The notes under the pieces are model-generated. The model ran no database searches and had not been told where the DNA came from. It saw only the letters and a program-made list of their open reading frames with translations. This document shows positions 7,678 through 16,440 of a stretch of 64,000 nucleotides of DNA, one piece after another. The stretch spans positions 3,536,501-3,600,500 of the forward strand of contig NZ_JAFV01000001.1 of assembly GCF_000526315.1 (NCBI RefSeq). The letters run 5' to 3'. The stretch is from Methylopila sp. 73B (GTDB lineage: Bacteria; Pseudomonadota; Alphaproteobacteria; Rhizobiales; Methylopilaceae). Every line of letters begins with the position of its first letter. Positions within the stretch are counted from its first letter, which is position 1. Both the position numbers and the translations under genes were made by a program.

Positions 7678-10600
7678 ATGGGCATCGGACATTTCTTCGT
7701 CGACCGGCCGATTTTCGCGTCGGTCGTCTCCATCGTCCTCATGATCGTGGGCGGCGTCGCGCTGCTCGGCCTGCCGATCGCGCAGTATCCCGAGATCGCG
7801 CCGCCGACCATCAGCGTCACCGCGCAGTACCCCGGCGCCAACGCCGAGACCATCGCCGAGACCGTCGCCGCCCCACTGGAGCAGCAGATCAACGGCGTGG
7901 AGGGCATGATCTACATGAACTCCCTGGCGACGGGCGACGGCCAGCTTCAGCTGACGGTCACCTTCCAGCCGGGCACCGACCAGGACATCGCGCAGGTCCA
8001 GGTGCAGAACCGCGTCAGCCAGGCGGATCCGCGCCTGCCGGAGGCGGTGCGCCGCAACGGCGTGCAGGTGAACAAGCGGTCGTCGGACTTCCTGATGGTC
8101 GTCAACCTGATCTCGCCGAACAAGTCGCTCGACACCGTCTACATGTCGAACTACGCGTCGGTGAACGTGATCGACGCGCTGAAGCGCATCGAGGGCGTCG
8201 GCGACATCCGGATCTTCGGCGAGCGTGAGCTGTCGCTGCGCGTCTGGCTCGACCCCAACCGGCTCGCGGCCTATGGCCTCGCCGCCGGCGACGTGGTCTC
8301 GGCGATCTCGGCGCAGAACGTGCAGGTGTCCGGCGGCTCGCTCGGCGCGCCGCCCTCGCCGCCCGGCACCGCCTCCCAGATCACCGTCACGACCCAGGGG
8401 CGCTTCCAGACCCCCGAGCAGTTCAAGCAGATCATCGTCCGCGCCACGGACGACGGCCGTCTGCTGCGTGTGGGCGACGTGGCGCGCGTGGAGCTCGCGG
8501 CGCGCCAGTACTCGTCGAACTCCTACCTCGGCGCCGATCCCACGGTGGGCATGGGCATCTTCCAGCGCCCCGGCACCAACGCCACCGACGCCGCGGAGCA
8601 GATCAAGTCCGCGATGGAGACGCTGAAAGGCGCTTTCCCGCCCGGGCTCGAGTACCGGATCGAGTACAATCCGACCGAATTCATCAACGAGTCGATCGAG
8701 GCGGTCGAGCACACCATCTACGAGGCGGTCGCGCTCGTCGTGCTGGTCGTGTTCATCTTCCTTCAGTCGTGGCGCGCCGCGATCATCCCGGTCGTCGCGA
8801 TCCCGGTGTCGCTGGTGGCGACCTTCGCGGTCATGTCGGCGTTCGGCTTCTCGCTGAACATGCTGACGCTGTTCGGCCTGATCCTCGCCATCGGCATCGT
8901 GGTCGACGACGCCATCGTCGTGGTGGAGAACGTCGAACGCAACATCGCCATGGGCAAGACGCCGCGCGAGGCCGCCCACGCCACGATGGACGAGGTCGGC
9001 ACCGCCGTCATCGCGATCGCGCTGGTGCTGTGCGCGGTGTTCGTGCCGACGGCGTTCATCCCCGGCATCTCCGGCATCTTCTACCAGCAGTTCGCGTTGA
9101 CGATCGCCGCTTCGACGGTTCTCTCGGCGCTCGTCTCGCTGACGCTCTCGCCCGCGCTCTGCGCCATCCTGCTGAGGCCGCATGCGCATGGGGGGCGGCG
9201 CAATCTCGGCCAGAAGGCGGCGGACCTGTTCAACCGCAACTTCGATCGCGGCGCGCACGGCTACAGCCGCTCCGTCGGCTGGATGGTCCGTCACAGGGCG
9301 ATCTTCCTGTTGGTCTACGTCGTGCTGATCGGCGGCGCGATCTACATGTTCTCGAGCGTCTCCCGCGGCTTCATCCCGCAGGCCGACCAGGGCTACGCGA
9401 TCCTGATCGCGCAGCTGCCCGAGGGCGCGAACCTCCAGCGCACCGACGAAGTGGCGCGCCGCGCCGCGGAGATCGTCCGCCAGGTGCCGGGCGTGAAGAA
9501 CGCGGTGACCATCGCCGGCTTCTCGGGCGCGACCTTCTCGGCCGCCTCGAACGCCGCGACGAGCTTCATCATCTTCGATTCGTTCGCCGATCGAACCCAG
9601 CACGGCGCGAGTCAACGCGCGCCTGCGATCCTGGCGGAAGCCCAGAAGCGCTTGTTCGCGATTGAAGAAGCCTTCGTGCTCGCCATTCTGCCGCCGACGG
9701 TGCGGGGCATCGGCAACGGCGGCGGCTTCAAGATGTACGTGCAGGACCGCACGAACATCGGCTTCGTCGCGCTCGAAGGCTCCGTGAACGAGCTGATCGC
9801 GAAGGCGAACGCGTCCGGACGGCTGAGCCGCGTGTTCACGTCCTTCAACACCCGCGCGCCGCAGGTCTATCTCGACATCGACCGCGTCAAGGCTCAGCAG
9901 CTGAACGTGCCAATCCAGAGCATCTTCGAGGCGCTGCAGACGCTCCTGGGCACGGCCTATGTGAACGACTTCACGGCGCTGGGACGCACGTTCCAGGTGA
10001 ACGCTCAGGCGGACGCGGAATTCCGCGTTCGGCTGGCGGACGTCTACCAGTTCAAGATCCGCTCGACGAACGGCGCGCTGGTCCCGCTCGGGACCTTGGT
10101 GACGGAGCGCAACCAGACCGGTCCCTACACGGTCGAGCGCGAGAACATCTACAACGCGATCTCGATCCAAGGCGACGCCGCGCCGGGCGTCTCCACCGGC
10201 GAGGCCATCGCCCTGATGGAGAAGCTGACGGCGGAGACGCTGCCCCCCGGGGCCGCGTTCGAGTGGGTGGACCTCGCCTATCAGGAGAAACTCGCAGGCA
10301 ACACCGCCGTCTTCGTGTTCGCCCTCGCCATCCTGTTCGTGTTCCTGTTCCTCGCCGCCCAGTACGAGAGCTGGGCGCTGCCGCTCGCCATCATCCTGAT
10401 CACGCCGCTGTCTCTGCTGGCGGCGCTGCTCGGCGTGGCCGCGAGGGGCTCGGACAACAACATCCTCACCCAGATCGGCTTCATCGTGCTGATCGGCCTC
10501 GCGGCGAAGAACGCGATCCTGATCGTGGAGTTCGCCCGGCAACGCGAGGACGAAGGCGAGAGCGTGATCCAGGCGGCGGTCGACGCGTGCCGCGACCGCT

Positions 10601-10890
10601 TGCGGCCGATCATCATGACGTCGCTCGCCTTCTCGCTCGGCGTGGTGCCGCTGGCCTTCGCGACCGGCGCCGCGGCGGAGCTTCGCCAGGCCATCGGCAC
10701 GGCGGTGCTCGCGGGCATGGTCGGCGTCACGATCCTCGGCCTGTTCCTTACGCCGGTGTTCTACGTCGCGATCCGCCTGCTGGTGGATCGCTTCCGCGGC
10801 GGGAAGCCCAAGGCGGGCGGCGCCGAGCCCTCCGGCGGCGGCGACAAGGCGCATGAGGCGCCCCACGACGCCGCGCCTCGGCCGGCCTGA
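7678..10890 (+). CDS. RND multidrug efflux permease, HAE1 family
   Basis: A 1070-residue inner-membrane proton antiporter of the AcrB/MexB type. It has twelve expected membrane helices in two repeats, an N-terminal helix (FFVDRPIFASVVSIVLMIVG), the paired proton-relay aspartates in GIVVDDAIVVVENVERN and large periplasmic loops. The C-terminal repeat contains AAKNAILIVEFARQ. The C-terminal tail is charged and glycine-rich. Length is normal for the family. It is coupled to the adaptor gene upstream. No local regulator or outer-membrane channel gene is present. A long frame also reads through on the opposite strand and is a codon-bias shadow. Confidence 0.93.
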   Translation: MGIGHFFVDRPIFASVVSIVLMIVGGVALLGLPIAQYPEIAPPTISVTAQYPGANAETIAETVAAPLEQQINGVEGMIYMNSLATGDGQLQLTVTFQPGTDQDIAQVQVQNRVSQADPRLPEAVRRNGVQVNKRSSDFLMVVNLISPNKSLDTVYMSNYASVNVIDALKRIEGVGDIRIFGERELSLRVWLDPNRLAAYGLAAGDVVSAISAQNVQVSGGSLGAPPSPPGTASQITVTTQGRFQTPEQFKQIIVRATDDGRLLRVGDVARVELAARQYSSNSYLGADPTVGMGIFQRPGTNATDAAEQIKSAMETLKGAFPPGLEYRIEYNPTEFINESIEAVEHTIYEAVALVVLVVFIFLQSWRAAIIPVVAIPVSLVATFAVMSAFGFSLNMLTLFGLILAIGIVVDDAIVVVENVERNIAMGKTPREAAHATMDEVGTAVIAIALVLCAVFVPTAFIPGISGIFYQQFALTIAASTVLSALVSLTLSPALCAILLRPHAHGGRRNLGQKAADLFNRNFDRGAHGYSRSVGWMVRHRAIFLLVYVVLIGGAIYMFSSVSRGFIPQADQGYAILIAQLPEGANLQRTDEVARRAAEIVRQVPGVKNAVTIAGFSGATFSAASNAATSFIIFDSFADRTQHGASQRAPAILAEAQKRLFAIEEAFVLAILPPTVRGIGNGGGFKMYVQDRTNIGFVALEGSVNELIAKANASGRLSRVFTSFNTRAPQVYLDIDRVKAQQLNVPIQSIFEALQTLLGTAYVNDFTALGRTFQVNAQADAEFRVRLADVYQFKIRSTNGALVPLGTLVTERNQTGPYTVERENIYNAISIQGDAAPGVSTGEAIALMEKLTAETLPPGAAFEWVDLAYQEKLAGNTAVFVFALAILFVFLFLAAQYESWALPLAIILITPLSLLAALLGVAARGSDNNILTQIGFIVLIGLAAKNAILIVEFARQREDEGESVIQAAVDACRDRLRPIIMTSLAFSLGVVPLAFATGAAAELRQAIGTAVLAGMVGVTILGLFLTPVFYVAIRLLVDRFRGGKPKAGGAEPSGGGDKAHEAPHDAAPRPA

Positions 10891-10916
10891 GCGTACGCCT
10901 GGGTTAACGACGGGTT

Positions 10917-10948
10917 ACGGGAACGCCTCGGTTTGGATGCGTTCCCGT
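10917..10948 (+). terminator. Hairpin after the RND operon
   Basis: ACGGGAACGC (10917-10926) and GCGTTCCCGT (10939-10948) form a perfect 10-bp inverted repeat with a 12-nt loop, 26 bp after the permease stop. No uridine tract follows, so termination would need a factor or the hairpin may only protect the transcript 3' end. Confidence 0.45.
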
Positions 10949-11021
10949 TCACGGATCCTCAGATGTTCTGCGTCATGATGCTGCGCGGCGGGCCCGGAGG
11001 AGGGCCCCGTGAGGATCGGTC

Positions 11022-12074
11022 ATGAGCGGAACAGGGATCGGGGCTGGAGGCGGCGCGCCGCGGGTCGACTGGGTCGACGTCGCGAAGGGCGTCTGCATCG
11101 TCCTCGTGGTGATGATGCACTCGACGCTCGGCGTGGAGAAGGCGGCCGGCGAGGTCGGCTGGATGCACCACGTGGTGGCTTTCGCCCGCCCCTTCCGCAT
11201 GCCGGACTTCTTCCTCATCTCCGGCCTGTTCCTCGCCGTGGTGATCGACCGGGACTGGCGCACCTACATCGACCGCAAGGTCGTGCATTTCGCCTATTTC
11301 TACCTGCTCTGGCTGCTGATCCAGGGCGCGGTGAAATGGCCGGGGCTGGCGCTGAGCGACGGCCTCGGCGCCGTCGCGCACCAGTTCGCCTTGTCGCTCG
11401 TCGACCCCTTCGGCACGCTGTGGTTCATCTACCTGCTGCCGATCTTCTTCGTCTTCGCCAAGCTGGTCCGCCGGGTTCCGCCGCTGCTGGTCCTCGCCTT
11501 CGCCGCCCTGCTCGAAAGCCTGCGGGTGCACACCGGCTGGACCGTGCCGGACGAGTTCTGCGCCCGGCTGTTCTACGTGATGCTCGGCTGGTACGCCGCG
11601 CCCCTGATCTTCCGTTTCGCGGAGTTCGCCCGGACGCGCCGGGGGCTCGCCACGGGCGGCCTCCTGGCGTGGGCGCTGGCGAACGGCGCCGCGGTGCAGG
11701 GCGGCGTCTCTGAGTGGATCGGCGTCAGTCTGGCGCTCGGCGTCGCGGGCGCTTTCGCGATCATCACGGTGGCCGCGCTCGTCGCGGGGACCGCCGCCGG
11801 CGAGCCGCTGCGCTACGCCGGCGAGCGCTCGATCGTCATCTACCTCGCGTTCTTCCTGCCGATGGCGGCGACCCGCATGATCCTGCTGAAGCTCGGCGTC
11901 ATTCCGGACATCGGGACGATCTCGGCGATCGTCACCGCCGCCGGGGTCATCCTTCCGCTCGTCCTGGAATGGGTCGTCATGCGCACGGGATGGGGGACGT
12001 TCCTGTTCGTCCGGCCCAAGGCGTTCTGGATCGATCGCAGGCGGCGCCCGGGCGTGGCGCCGGCCGCGGCCTGA
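11022..12074 (+). CDS. Acyltransferase 3 family membrane protein
   Basis: A 350-residue integral membrane protein of the acyltransferase 3 (OpgC/OafA/NodX-like) family. These enzymes move acyl groups across the membrane onto glycans or other acceptors. The first helix contains VDVAKGVCIVLVVMMHSTLG with the usual early histidine, followed by RPFRMPDFFLISGLFL. About ten hydrophobic segments run to the C-terminus. GAGGA lies 8 nt before the ATG. It stands alone between the RND operon and the cytochrome gene, so the acceptor is unknown. Confidence 0.82.
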   Translation: MSGTGIGAGGGAPRVDWVDVAKGVCIVLVVMMHSTLGVEKAAGEVGWMHHVVAFARPFRMPDFFLISGLFLAVVIDRDWRTYIDRKVVHFAYFYLLWLLIQGAVKWPGLALSDGLGAVAHQFALSLVDPFGTLWFIYLLPIFFVFAKLVRRVPPLLVLAFAALLESLRVHTGWTVPDEFCARLFYVMLGWYAAPLIFRFAEFARTRRGLATGGLLAWALANGAAVQGGVSEWIGVSLALGVAGAFAIITVAALVAGTAAGEPLRYAGERSIVIYLAFFLPMAATRMILLKLGVIPDIGTISAIVTAAGVILPLVLEWVVMRTGWGTFLFVRPKAFWIDRRRRPGVAPAAA

Positions 12075-12224
12075 GCCGGCAAAGCGCGGCCGAGCCCCCG
12101 CGTCGCTACGTCACATTAAGTTAAGAATAAAGTATAAGAGCCGGGGCCTGCAGGCGAACTCCAATCGTTCTATAACGCCTCCATAACGCCGCCGCGAAGG
12201 CGCTATGTCCAAGGAGTTAGCCGT

Positions 12225-12635
12225 ATGACCTTCCGTCGTCCGATCGCTCGTGTCTTTGCATACGCGACCGTCGCCGCCGGCCTCGCCCTCGCCGCTGGAG
12301 CGGCTGCGGCTGACGAAGGCCCGTTCACGCAGGACCAGCTCACCAAGGGCAAGTCCGAGTACAACACCCATTGCCGCACCTGCCACGCCAAGGACGGCAA
12401 CGGCGCCCTCGGGCCCGAGCTGCACGGCGACACCTTCAAGGGCCGCTTCGGCGGCCAGACGGCGGCGGACGTCCGCACCTGGGTCTACGAGAACATGCCG
12501 CAGACGGCGCCGAAGTCGCTCAAGGACGAGCAGCTCGACCCGCTGATGGCCTATATCCTTTCGCTCAATGGCTACACGGCGGGCTCGACCGCGTTCTCCG
12601 CCCAGTCGGGCGCGACGCTCAAGATCCCGGAGTGA
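12225..12635 (+). CDS. Small class I cytochrome c
   Basis: A 136-residue periplasmic c-type cytochrome. A signal peptide (to about AAAADEG) precedes one heme-binding motif, CRTCH, near residue 49. A later Met in YENMPQTAPKSL is a plausible sixth ligand. AAGGAG lies about 9 nt before the ATG, and the upstream 150 bp contains the AT-rich stretch TTAAGTTAAGAATAAAGTATAA, a likely promoter. It is monocistronic, with an intrinsic terminator after it. It could carry electrons from a periplasmic dehydrogenase to an oxidase, but the sequence does not name the partner. Confidence 0.87.
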   Translation: MTFRRPIARVFAYATVAAGLALAAGAAAADEGPFTQDQLTKGKSEYNTHCRTCHAKDGNGALGPELHGDTFKGRFGGQTAADVRTWVYENMPQTAPKSLKDEQLDPLMAYILSLNGYTAGSTAFSAQSGATLKIPE

Positions 12636-12689
12636 TCCGGACGCCTTGACGTTCGTCGCGCCGGCCTCGCCCGGCGTGGATTTTGAGAA

Positions 12690-12719
12690 CCTCGTCGCCT
12701 CCGGGCGGCGGGGTTTTTT
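12690..12719 (+). terminator. Intrinsic terminator after the cytochrome c gene
   Basis: CCTCGTCGCC (12690-12699) pairs with GGCGGCGGGG (12704-12713) through ten base pairs including G-U wobbles, with loop TCCG, followed by TTTTTT (12714-12719). It is the clearest Rho-independent terminator in the window. Confidence 0.85.
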
Positions 12720-12836
12720 GCGGCTCGCGTCGGGAGTGCGCTTAAGCCCGTGAGGCGCGCTCCCCGCCGTTTCGGGTTCCCTTCGCCCTCTCGACGCTTA
12801 TAGTCCCGGCCGAACCTCGACCGGGACTTCCGCCGC

Positions 12837-15800
12837 ATGCCAAGCCGTCCTGTCGCCAAAGGCGATCACGTCGTCCTCGTGGACGGCTCGTCCTACATCT
12901 TCCGGGCGTTCCACGCGCTGCCGCCGCTGACGCGCCCCTCCGACGGGCTGCCGGTCGGCGCGGTCTCCGGCTTCTGCAACATGCTGTGGAAGCTGCTGCG
13001 CGACGCCGGCTGGGTCGATCCCACTCATCTCGCGGTGATCTTCGACAAGTCCGAGACCACCTTCCGCAAGGAGGTCTACGCCGACTACAAGGCCAACCGC
13101 TCCGAGCCGCCGGACGACCTGATCCCGCAGTTCCCGCTGATCCGGAACGCGACCCGGGCGTTCTCGATCCCGGCGCTGGAGCAGGGCGGGTACGAGGCGG
13201 ACGACCTGATCGCGACCTACGCGCGGCTCGCCTCCGAGGCCGGCGCGGAGACGACCATCGTCGGCTCCGACAAGGACCTGTTCCAGCTCATCGGCGGCGG
13301 CGTGACCATGCTCGACCCGATGAAGGACAAGCGCATCGGGCCGGACGAGGTGTTCGAGAAGTTCGGCGTGGGACCGGAGAAGATGATCGACCTGCAGGCG
13401 CTGGCCGGCGACAGCGTCGACAACGTGCCGGGCGTGCCGGGCATCGGCGCCAAGACCGCGGCGCAACTGCTGGAGGAGTACGGCGACCTCGAGACGCTGC
13501 TGGAGCGCGCCCACGAGATCAAGCAGCCCAAGCGCCGCGAGAGTCTGATCGCGAACGCCGAGCTCGCGCGGATCTCCAAGCGCCTGGTGACGCTCGACCA
13601 GCATATGACGCTGGACGTGCCGCTGGCCGACCTCGCGGTCGAGGACCCCAACCCGACGCGGCTTGTCGCCTTCCTCAAGGCGATGGAGTTCAACACCCTC
13701 ACCCGCCGCGTGGCGGAGGCGACCGGCGTCGACATCGCGACCGTGACGCCCGACGCCGAGATGATGTCGGCCAAGCGGACCACCAGCTCTTCCCCCTCCA
13801 CCCCGCGGGGAGGGGCCGGGAGTGGTTCCGAAGAGGACGCCGCCCTGGACGCAGCCCTCGACGCAGCGCAGGTGGACATCGACGCGCTCGATTCTGCGCC
13901 GCCCCCCGCCTCGACCCTCTCCCGCAAAGGGGGTGGGGGCGAGGGCGCGACCCCGCAAGCGCTCGCCGAAAAGCTGCGGGCCGAGGCGGCCGCGGCTCCG
14001 GTCGATCGCTCGACCTACGAGGTGGTGCGCAGCCCGGCAGGCCTCGCGGAGTGGATCGCGGCGGCCCGGGAACAGGGTCACGTCGCCTTCGGCTTCGAGA
14101 CCACCTCGATCGACCCCATGCGCGCCGAGATCGTCGGCGTGGCGCTGGCCGTCGCGCCGGGGGTCGCGGGCTACGTGCCCCTCGGCCATCTCTCCGCGGG
14201 CGGCGACCTGCTGTCGGAGGGCGGCGCGGGACCGGTGGAGGGGCAGATCCCGACGGCCGAGGCGCTGACGCTGCTGAGCGACCTTCTGGCTGACGACTCC
14301 ATCCTCAAGATCGGCCACAACCTGAAGCAGGCGCTGACGCTGCTGGCCGAGCGCGGCCATCGCGCGGCTCCTTATGACGACGTGCTGCTGATGTCCTACG
14401 TGCTGGACAGCGGGTTGGGCGGCCAAGGACTCGACGAACTCGCCCGCCGGCACCTCGGCCACGCGCTGATCACGGCCGACGAGGTGACGGGGACGGGCCG
14501 CGGGCGGCTGCCTCTGGAACAGGCCGCGATCGACAAGGTCGCCCCCTATGCGGCCGAGCGCGCGGACGTCGCGCTGCGGCTGTGGCGGCTGTTCAAGCAA
14601 CGCCTCGTCGCCGAGCGCATGACCACGGTCTACGAGACGCTGGAGCGGCCGATGCCCGCGACGCTCTCGATCATGGAGCGGCGCGGAATCGCGATCGACC
14701 GGGCCATGCTCTCGCGGCTGTCCGGCGAGCTTGCCCAGCGCATGGGGGCGCTCGAGGCCGACATCCACGCGCTGGCCGGCGAGCCGTTCAACCTTGGGAG
14801 CCCGAAGCAGCTCGGCGACATCCTGTTCGGCAAGATGGGCCTGCCCGGCGCGAAGAAGACCAAGACCGGGGCCTGGGGCACGGCGGCCAACGTGCTGGAG
14901 GAGCTTGCGGCCGGCGGCCACGACCTGCCGCGCCGGATTCTCGACTGGCGCCAGCTGTCGAAGCTCAAGTCCACCTACGCCGACGCGCTGCCGACCTACC
15001 TGCATCCGGAGACGCGCCGGGTGCACACCAACTTCCAGCTCGCGGCGACCACGACGGGCCGGTTGTCCTCGACCGAACCGAACATCCAGAACATCCCGAT
15101 CCGCACCGAGGAGGGGCGAAAGATCCGCCGCGCCTTCGTGGCGGAGGAGGGGACCAAGCTGATCTCGGCGGACTACAGCCAGATCGAGCTGCGCGTGCTC
15201 GCCCACATGGCCGACATCCCGCAGCTGCGCCAGGCTTTTGCGGACGGGCTGGACATTCACGCCATGACGGCCTCCGAGATGTTCGGCGTGCCGGTGGAGG
15301 GCATGCCCTCCGACGTGCGCCGGCGGGCGAAGGCGATCAACTTCGGCATCATCTACGGCATCTCGGCCTTCGGCCTCGCGAACCAGCTCTCGATCGGGCG
15401 CGAGGAGGCGGGGCTCTACATCAAGACCTACTTCGAACGCTTCCCCGGCATCCGCGACTACATGGAGGCGACCAAGGCGGCGGCGCGGGCGGACGGCTTC
15501 GTCACCACCATCTTCGGCCGCAAGTGCCACTACCCGCTGATCAACGCCAAGAACCCGGCGGAGCGCGCGAACTACGAGCGCGCGGCGATCAACGCTCCGA
15601 TCCAGGGCTCCGCCGCCGACATCATCCGCCGCGCCATGGTCCGCATGGAGGCCACGCTGGCGGACGCGGGCCTCAGCGCGAAGATGCTGCTGCAGGTGCA
15701 CGACGAGCTGGTGTTCGAGGTCCCCGACGCCGAGATCGAGGCGACCGTCCCCGTAGTCGTGCGCGTGATGGAGCAGGCCCCCCTGCCGGCGCTGTCGCTC

Positions 15801-15857
15801 AGCGTGCCCCTCAAGGTCGACGCGCGGGCGGCGACGAACTGGGACGAGGCGCACTGA
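12837..15857 (+). CDS. polA: DNA polymerase I, proofreading site degenerate
   Basis: A 1006-residue replication and repair polymerase. Residues 1 to about 290 are the 5'-3' exonuclease (LVDGSSYIFRAFHAL, VGSDKDLFQL). The polymerase domain has motif A (DYSQIELR), motif B (RRAKAINFGIIYG) and motif C (LLQVHDELVF), all intact. The middle 3'-5' exonuclease domain is folded but altered. The DxE motif reads GFE (G419, E421), the KYD motif reads KQA (A499), and YAAED reads YAAER (R575). All three metal-binding aspartates known from E. coli Pol I (D355, D424, D501) are therefore replaced. A low-complexity linker (about residues 318-372) is encoded by palindromic repeats. hicA begins 11 bp after the stop. 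Confidence 0.96.
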   Translation: MPSRPVAKGDHVVLVDGSSYIFRAFHALPPLTRPSDGLPVGAVSGFCNMLWKLLRDAGWVDPTHLAVIFDKSETTFRKEVYADYKANRSEPPDDLIPQFPLIRNATRAFSIPALEQGGYEADDLIATYARLASEAGAETTIVGSDKDLFQLIGGGVTMLDPMKDKRIGPDEVFEKFGVGPEKMIDLQALAGDSVDNVPGVPGIGAKTAAQLLEEYGDLETLLERAHEIKQPKRRESLIANAELARISKRLVTLDQHMTLDVPLADLAVEDPNPTRLVAFLKAMEFNTLTRRVAEATGVDIATVTPDAEMMSAKRTTSSSPSTPRGGAGSGSEEDAALDAALDAAQVDIDALDSAPPPASTLSRKGGGGEGATPQALAEKLRAEAAAAPVDRSTYEVVRSPAGLAEWIAAAREQGHVAFGFETTSIDPMRAEIVGVALAVAPGVAGYVPLGHLSAGGDLLSEGGAGPVEGQIPTAEALTLLSDLLADDSILKIGHNLKQALTLLAERGHRAAPYDDVLLMSYVLDSGLGGQGLDELARRHLGHALITADEVTGTGRGRLPLEQAAIDKVAPYAAERADVALRLWRLFKQRLVAERMTTVYETLERPMPATLSIMERRGIAIDRAMLSRLSGELAQRMGALEADIHALAGEPFNLGSPKQLGDILFGKMGLPGAKKTKTGAWGTAANVLEELAAGGHDLPRRILDWRQLSKLKSTYADALPTYLHPETRRVHTNFQLAATTTGRLSSTEPNIQNIPIRTEEGRKIRRAFVAEEGTKLISADYSQIELRVLAHMADIPQLRQAFADGLDIHAMTASEMFGVPVEGMPSDVRRRAKAINFGIIYGISAFGLANQLSIGREEAGLYIKTYFERFPGIRDYMEATKAAARADGFVTTIFGRKCHYPLINAKNPAERANYERAAINAPIQGSAADIIRRAMVRMEATLADAGLSAKMLLQVHDELVFEVPDAEIEATVPVVVRVMEQAPLPALSLSVPLKVDARAATNWDEAH
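13788..13947 (+). repeat. REP-like palindromes inside the polA linker
   Basis: Two G/C-tract palindromes flank an Ala/Asp-rich stretch. One is at 13788-13825 (CCCTCCACCCCGCGGGGAGG core) and the other at 13908-13947 (CCCTCTCCCGCAAAGGGGGT core). Both are read in frame and give Ser/Pro/Gly-rich peptide between the 5' nuclease and the exonuclease-like domain. They resemble the extragenic palindromes common in Rhizobiales, but here they are coding. Confidence 0.55.
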
Positions 15858-15868
15858 GGGGGCGAGAT

Positions 15869-16114
15869 GTGTCGGCGGAACTTCTCGACCGGATGCGGCG
15901 AAACCCGCAAGGCGACTGGCTGATCCGGGATGTCGAAACGGTTTGCAGGCAGCACGGCGTTCGTTGCCAGCCGCCTCGGGCGGGAGGATCGCATTACAAG
16001 GTGTCCCACCCGGCGGTCTCCGAGATCCTCACGGTTCCCTTCAAACGACCGATCAAGCCGGTGTATGTTCGGAAACTGGTCGCGCTCATCGACGCCGTGA
16101 GGTCCTCGCTATGA
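15869..16114 (+). CDS. hicA: HicA-family mRNA interferase toxin
   Basis: An 81-residue protein of the HicA/YcfA family, small double-stranded-RNA-binding-fold RNases that cut mRNA during translation. The conserved C-terminal half GGSHYKVSHP contains the catalytic histidine, followed by VPFKRPIKPVYVRKLVALI. I chose the GTG at 15869, which has GAGGGGG about 7 nt upstream. An internal ATG at 15893 is the alternative. The N-terminus is a little longer than in minimal HicA proteins. The stop overlaps the antitoxin start as ATGA. The pair sits directly behind polA and may be transcribed with it. Confidence 0.82.
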   Translation: MSAELLDRMRRNPQGDWLIRDVETVCRQHGVRCQPPRAGGSHYKVSHPAVSEILTVPFKRPIKPVYVRKLVALIDAVRSSL

Positions 16115-16332
16115 CCCGTCTCGAGTACCCGATCGCCATCGAGCCACTGTCCGAGGAAGACGGCGGCGGCTTTGCGGCGATCGTTCCGGACCTGCCGGGC
16201 TGCATGAGCGACGGTGAGACGCCGGAGGCCGCGCTCGCCAATGTGCGGGACGCCATCGCGGCGTGGATCGAGGAGGCGCGGGAGCTCGACCGCGCGATCC
16301 CGGAGCCGTCGCGGCACCTCGCGCTCGTCTGA
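16111..16332 (+). CDS. hicB: HicB-family antitoxin, short form
   Basis: A 73-residue antitoxin with the HicB partial RNase H-like fold. Typical segments are YPIAIEPLSEEDGGGFAAIV, PDLPGCMSDGETPEAAL and NVRDAIAAWIEEA. The usual C-terminal ribbon-helix-helix or HTH DNA-binding domain is missing. It should neutralise HicA by direct binding, but it lacks the domain needed for autorepression. The start overlaps the hicA stop by four bases. Confidence 0.85.
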   Translation: MTRLEYPIAIEPLSEEDGGGFAAIVPDLPGCMSDGETPEAALANVRDAIAAWIEEARELDRAIPEPSRHLALV

Positions 16333-16440
16333 GGGCCGAACGGCCCCATTATCAGCCTAAAGTCTGGTCTCCGCGGCTTCGGGACCTAAACCTTGTAAGG
16401 GCGCGAAAGGGTCGCGGCCGACATTAGGGGAGCCGTGTCC

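Noticed and set aside
7144-10866. A 1240-codon open frame opposite the RND permease
   Set aside because: It mirrors the high-GC third-position bias of the true gene, is Arg/Asp/His-rich with no domains, and the permease on the plus strand is unmistakable.
12798-15854. A 1018-codon open frame opposite polA
   Set aside because: Same codon-bias shadow; polA has all polymerase motifs in frame.
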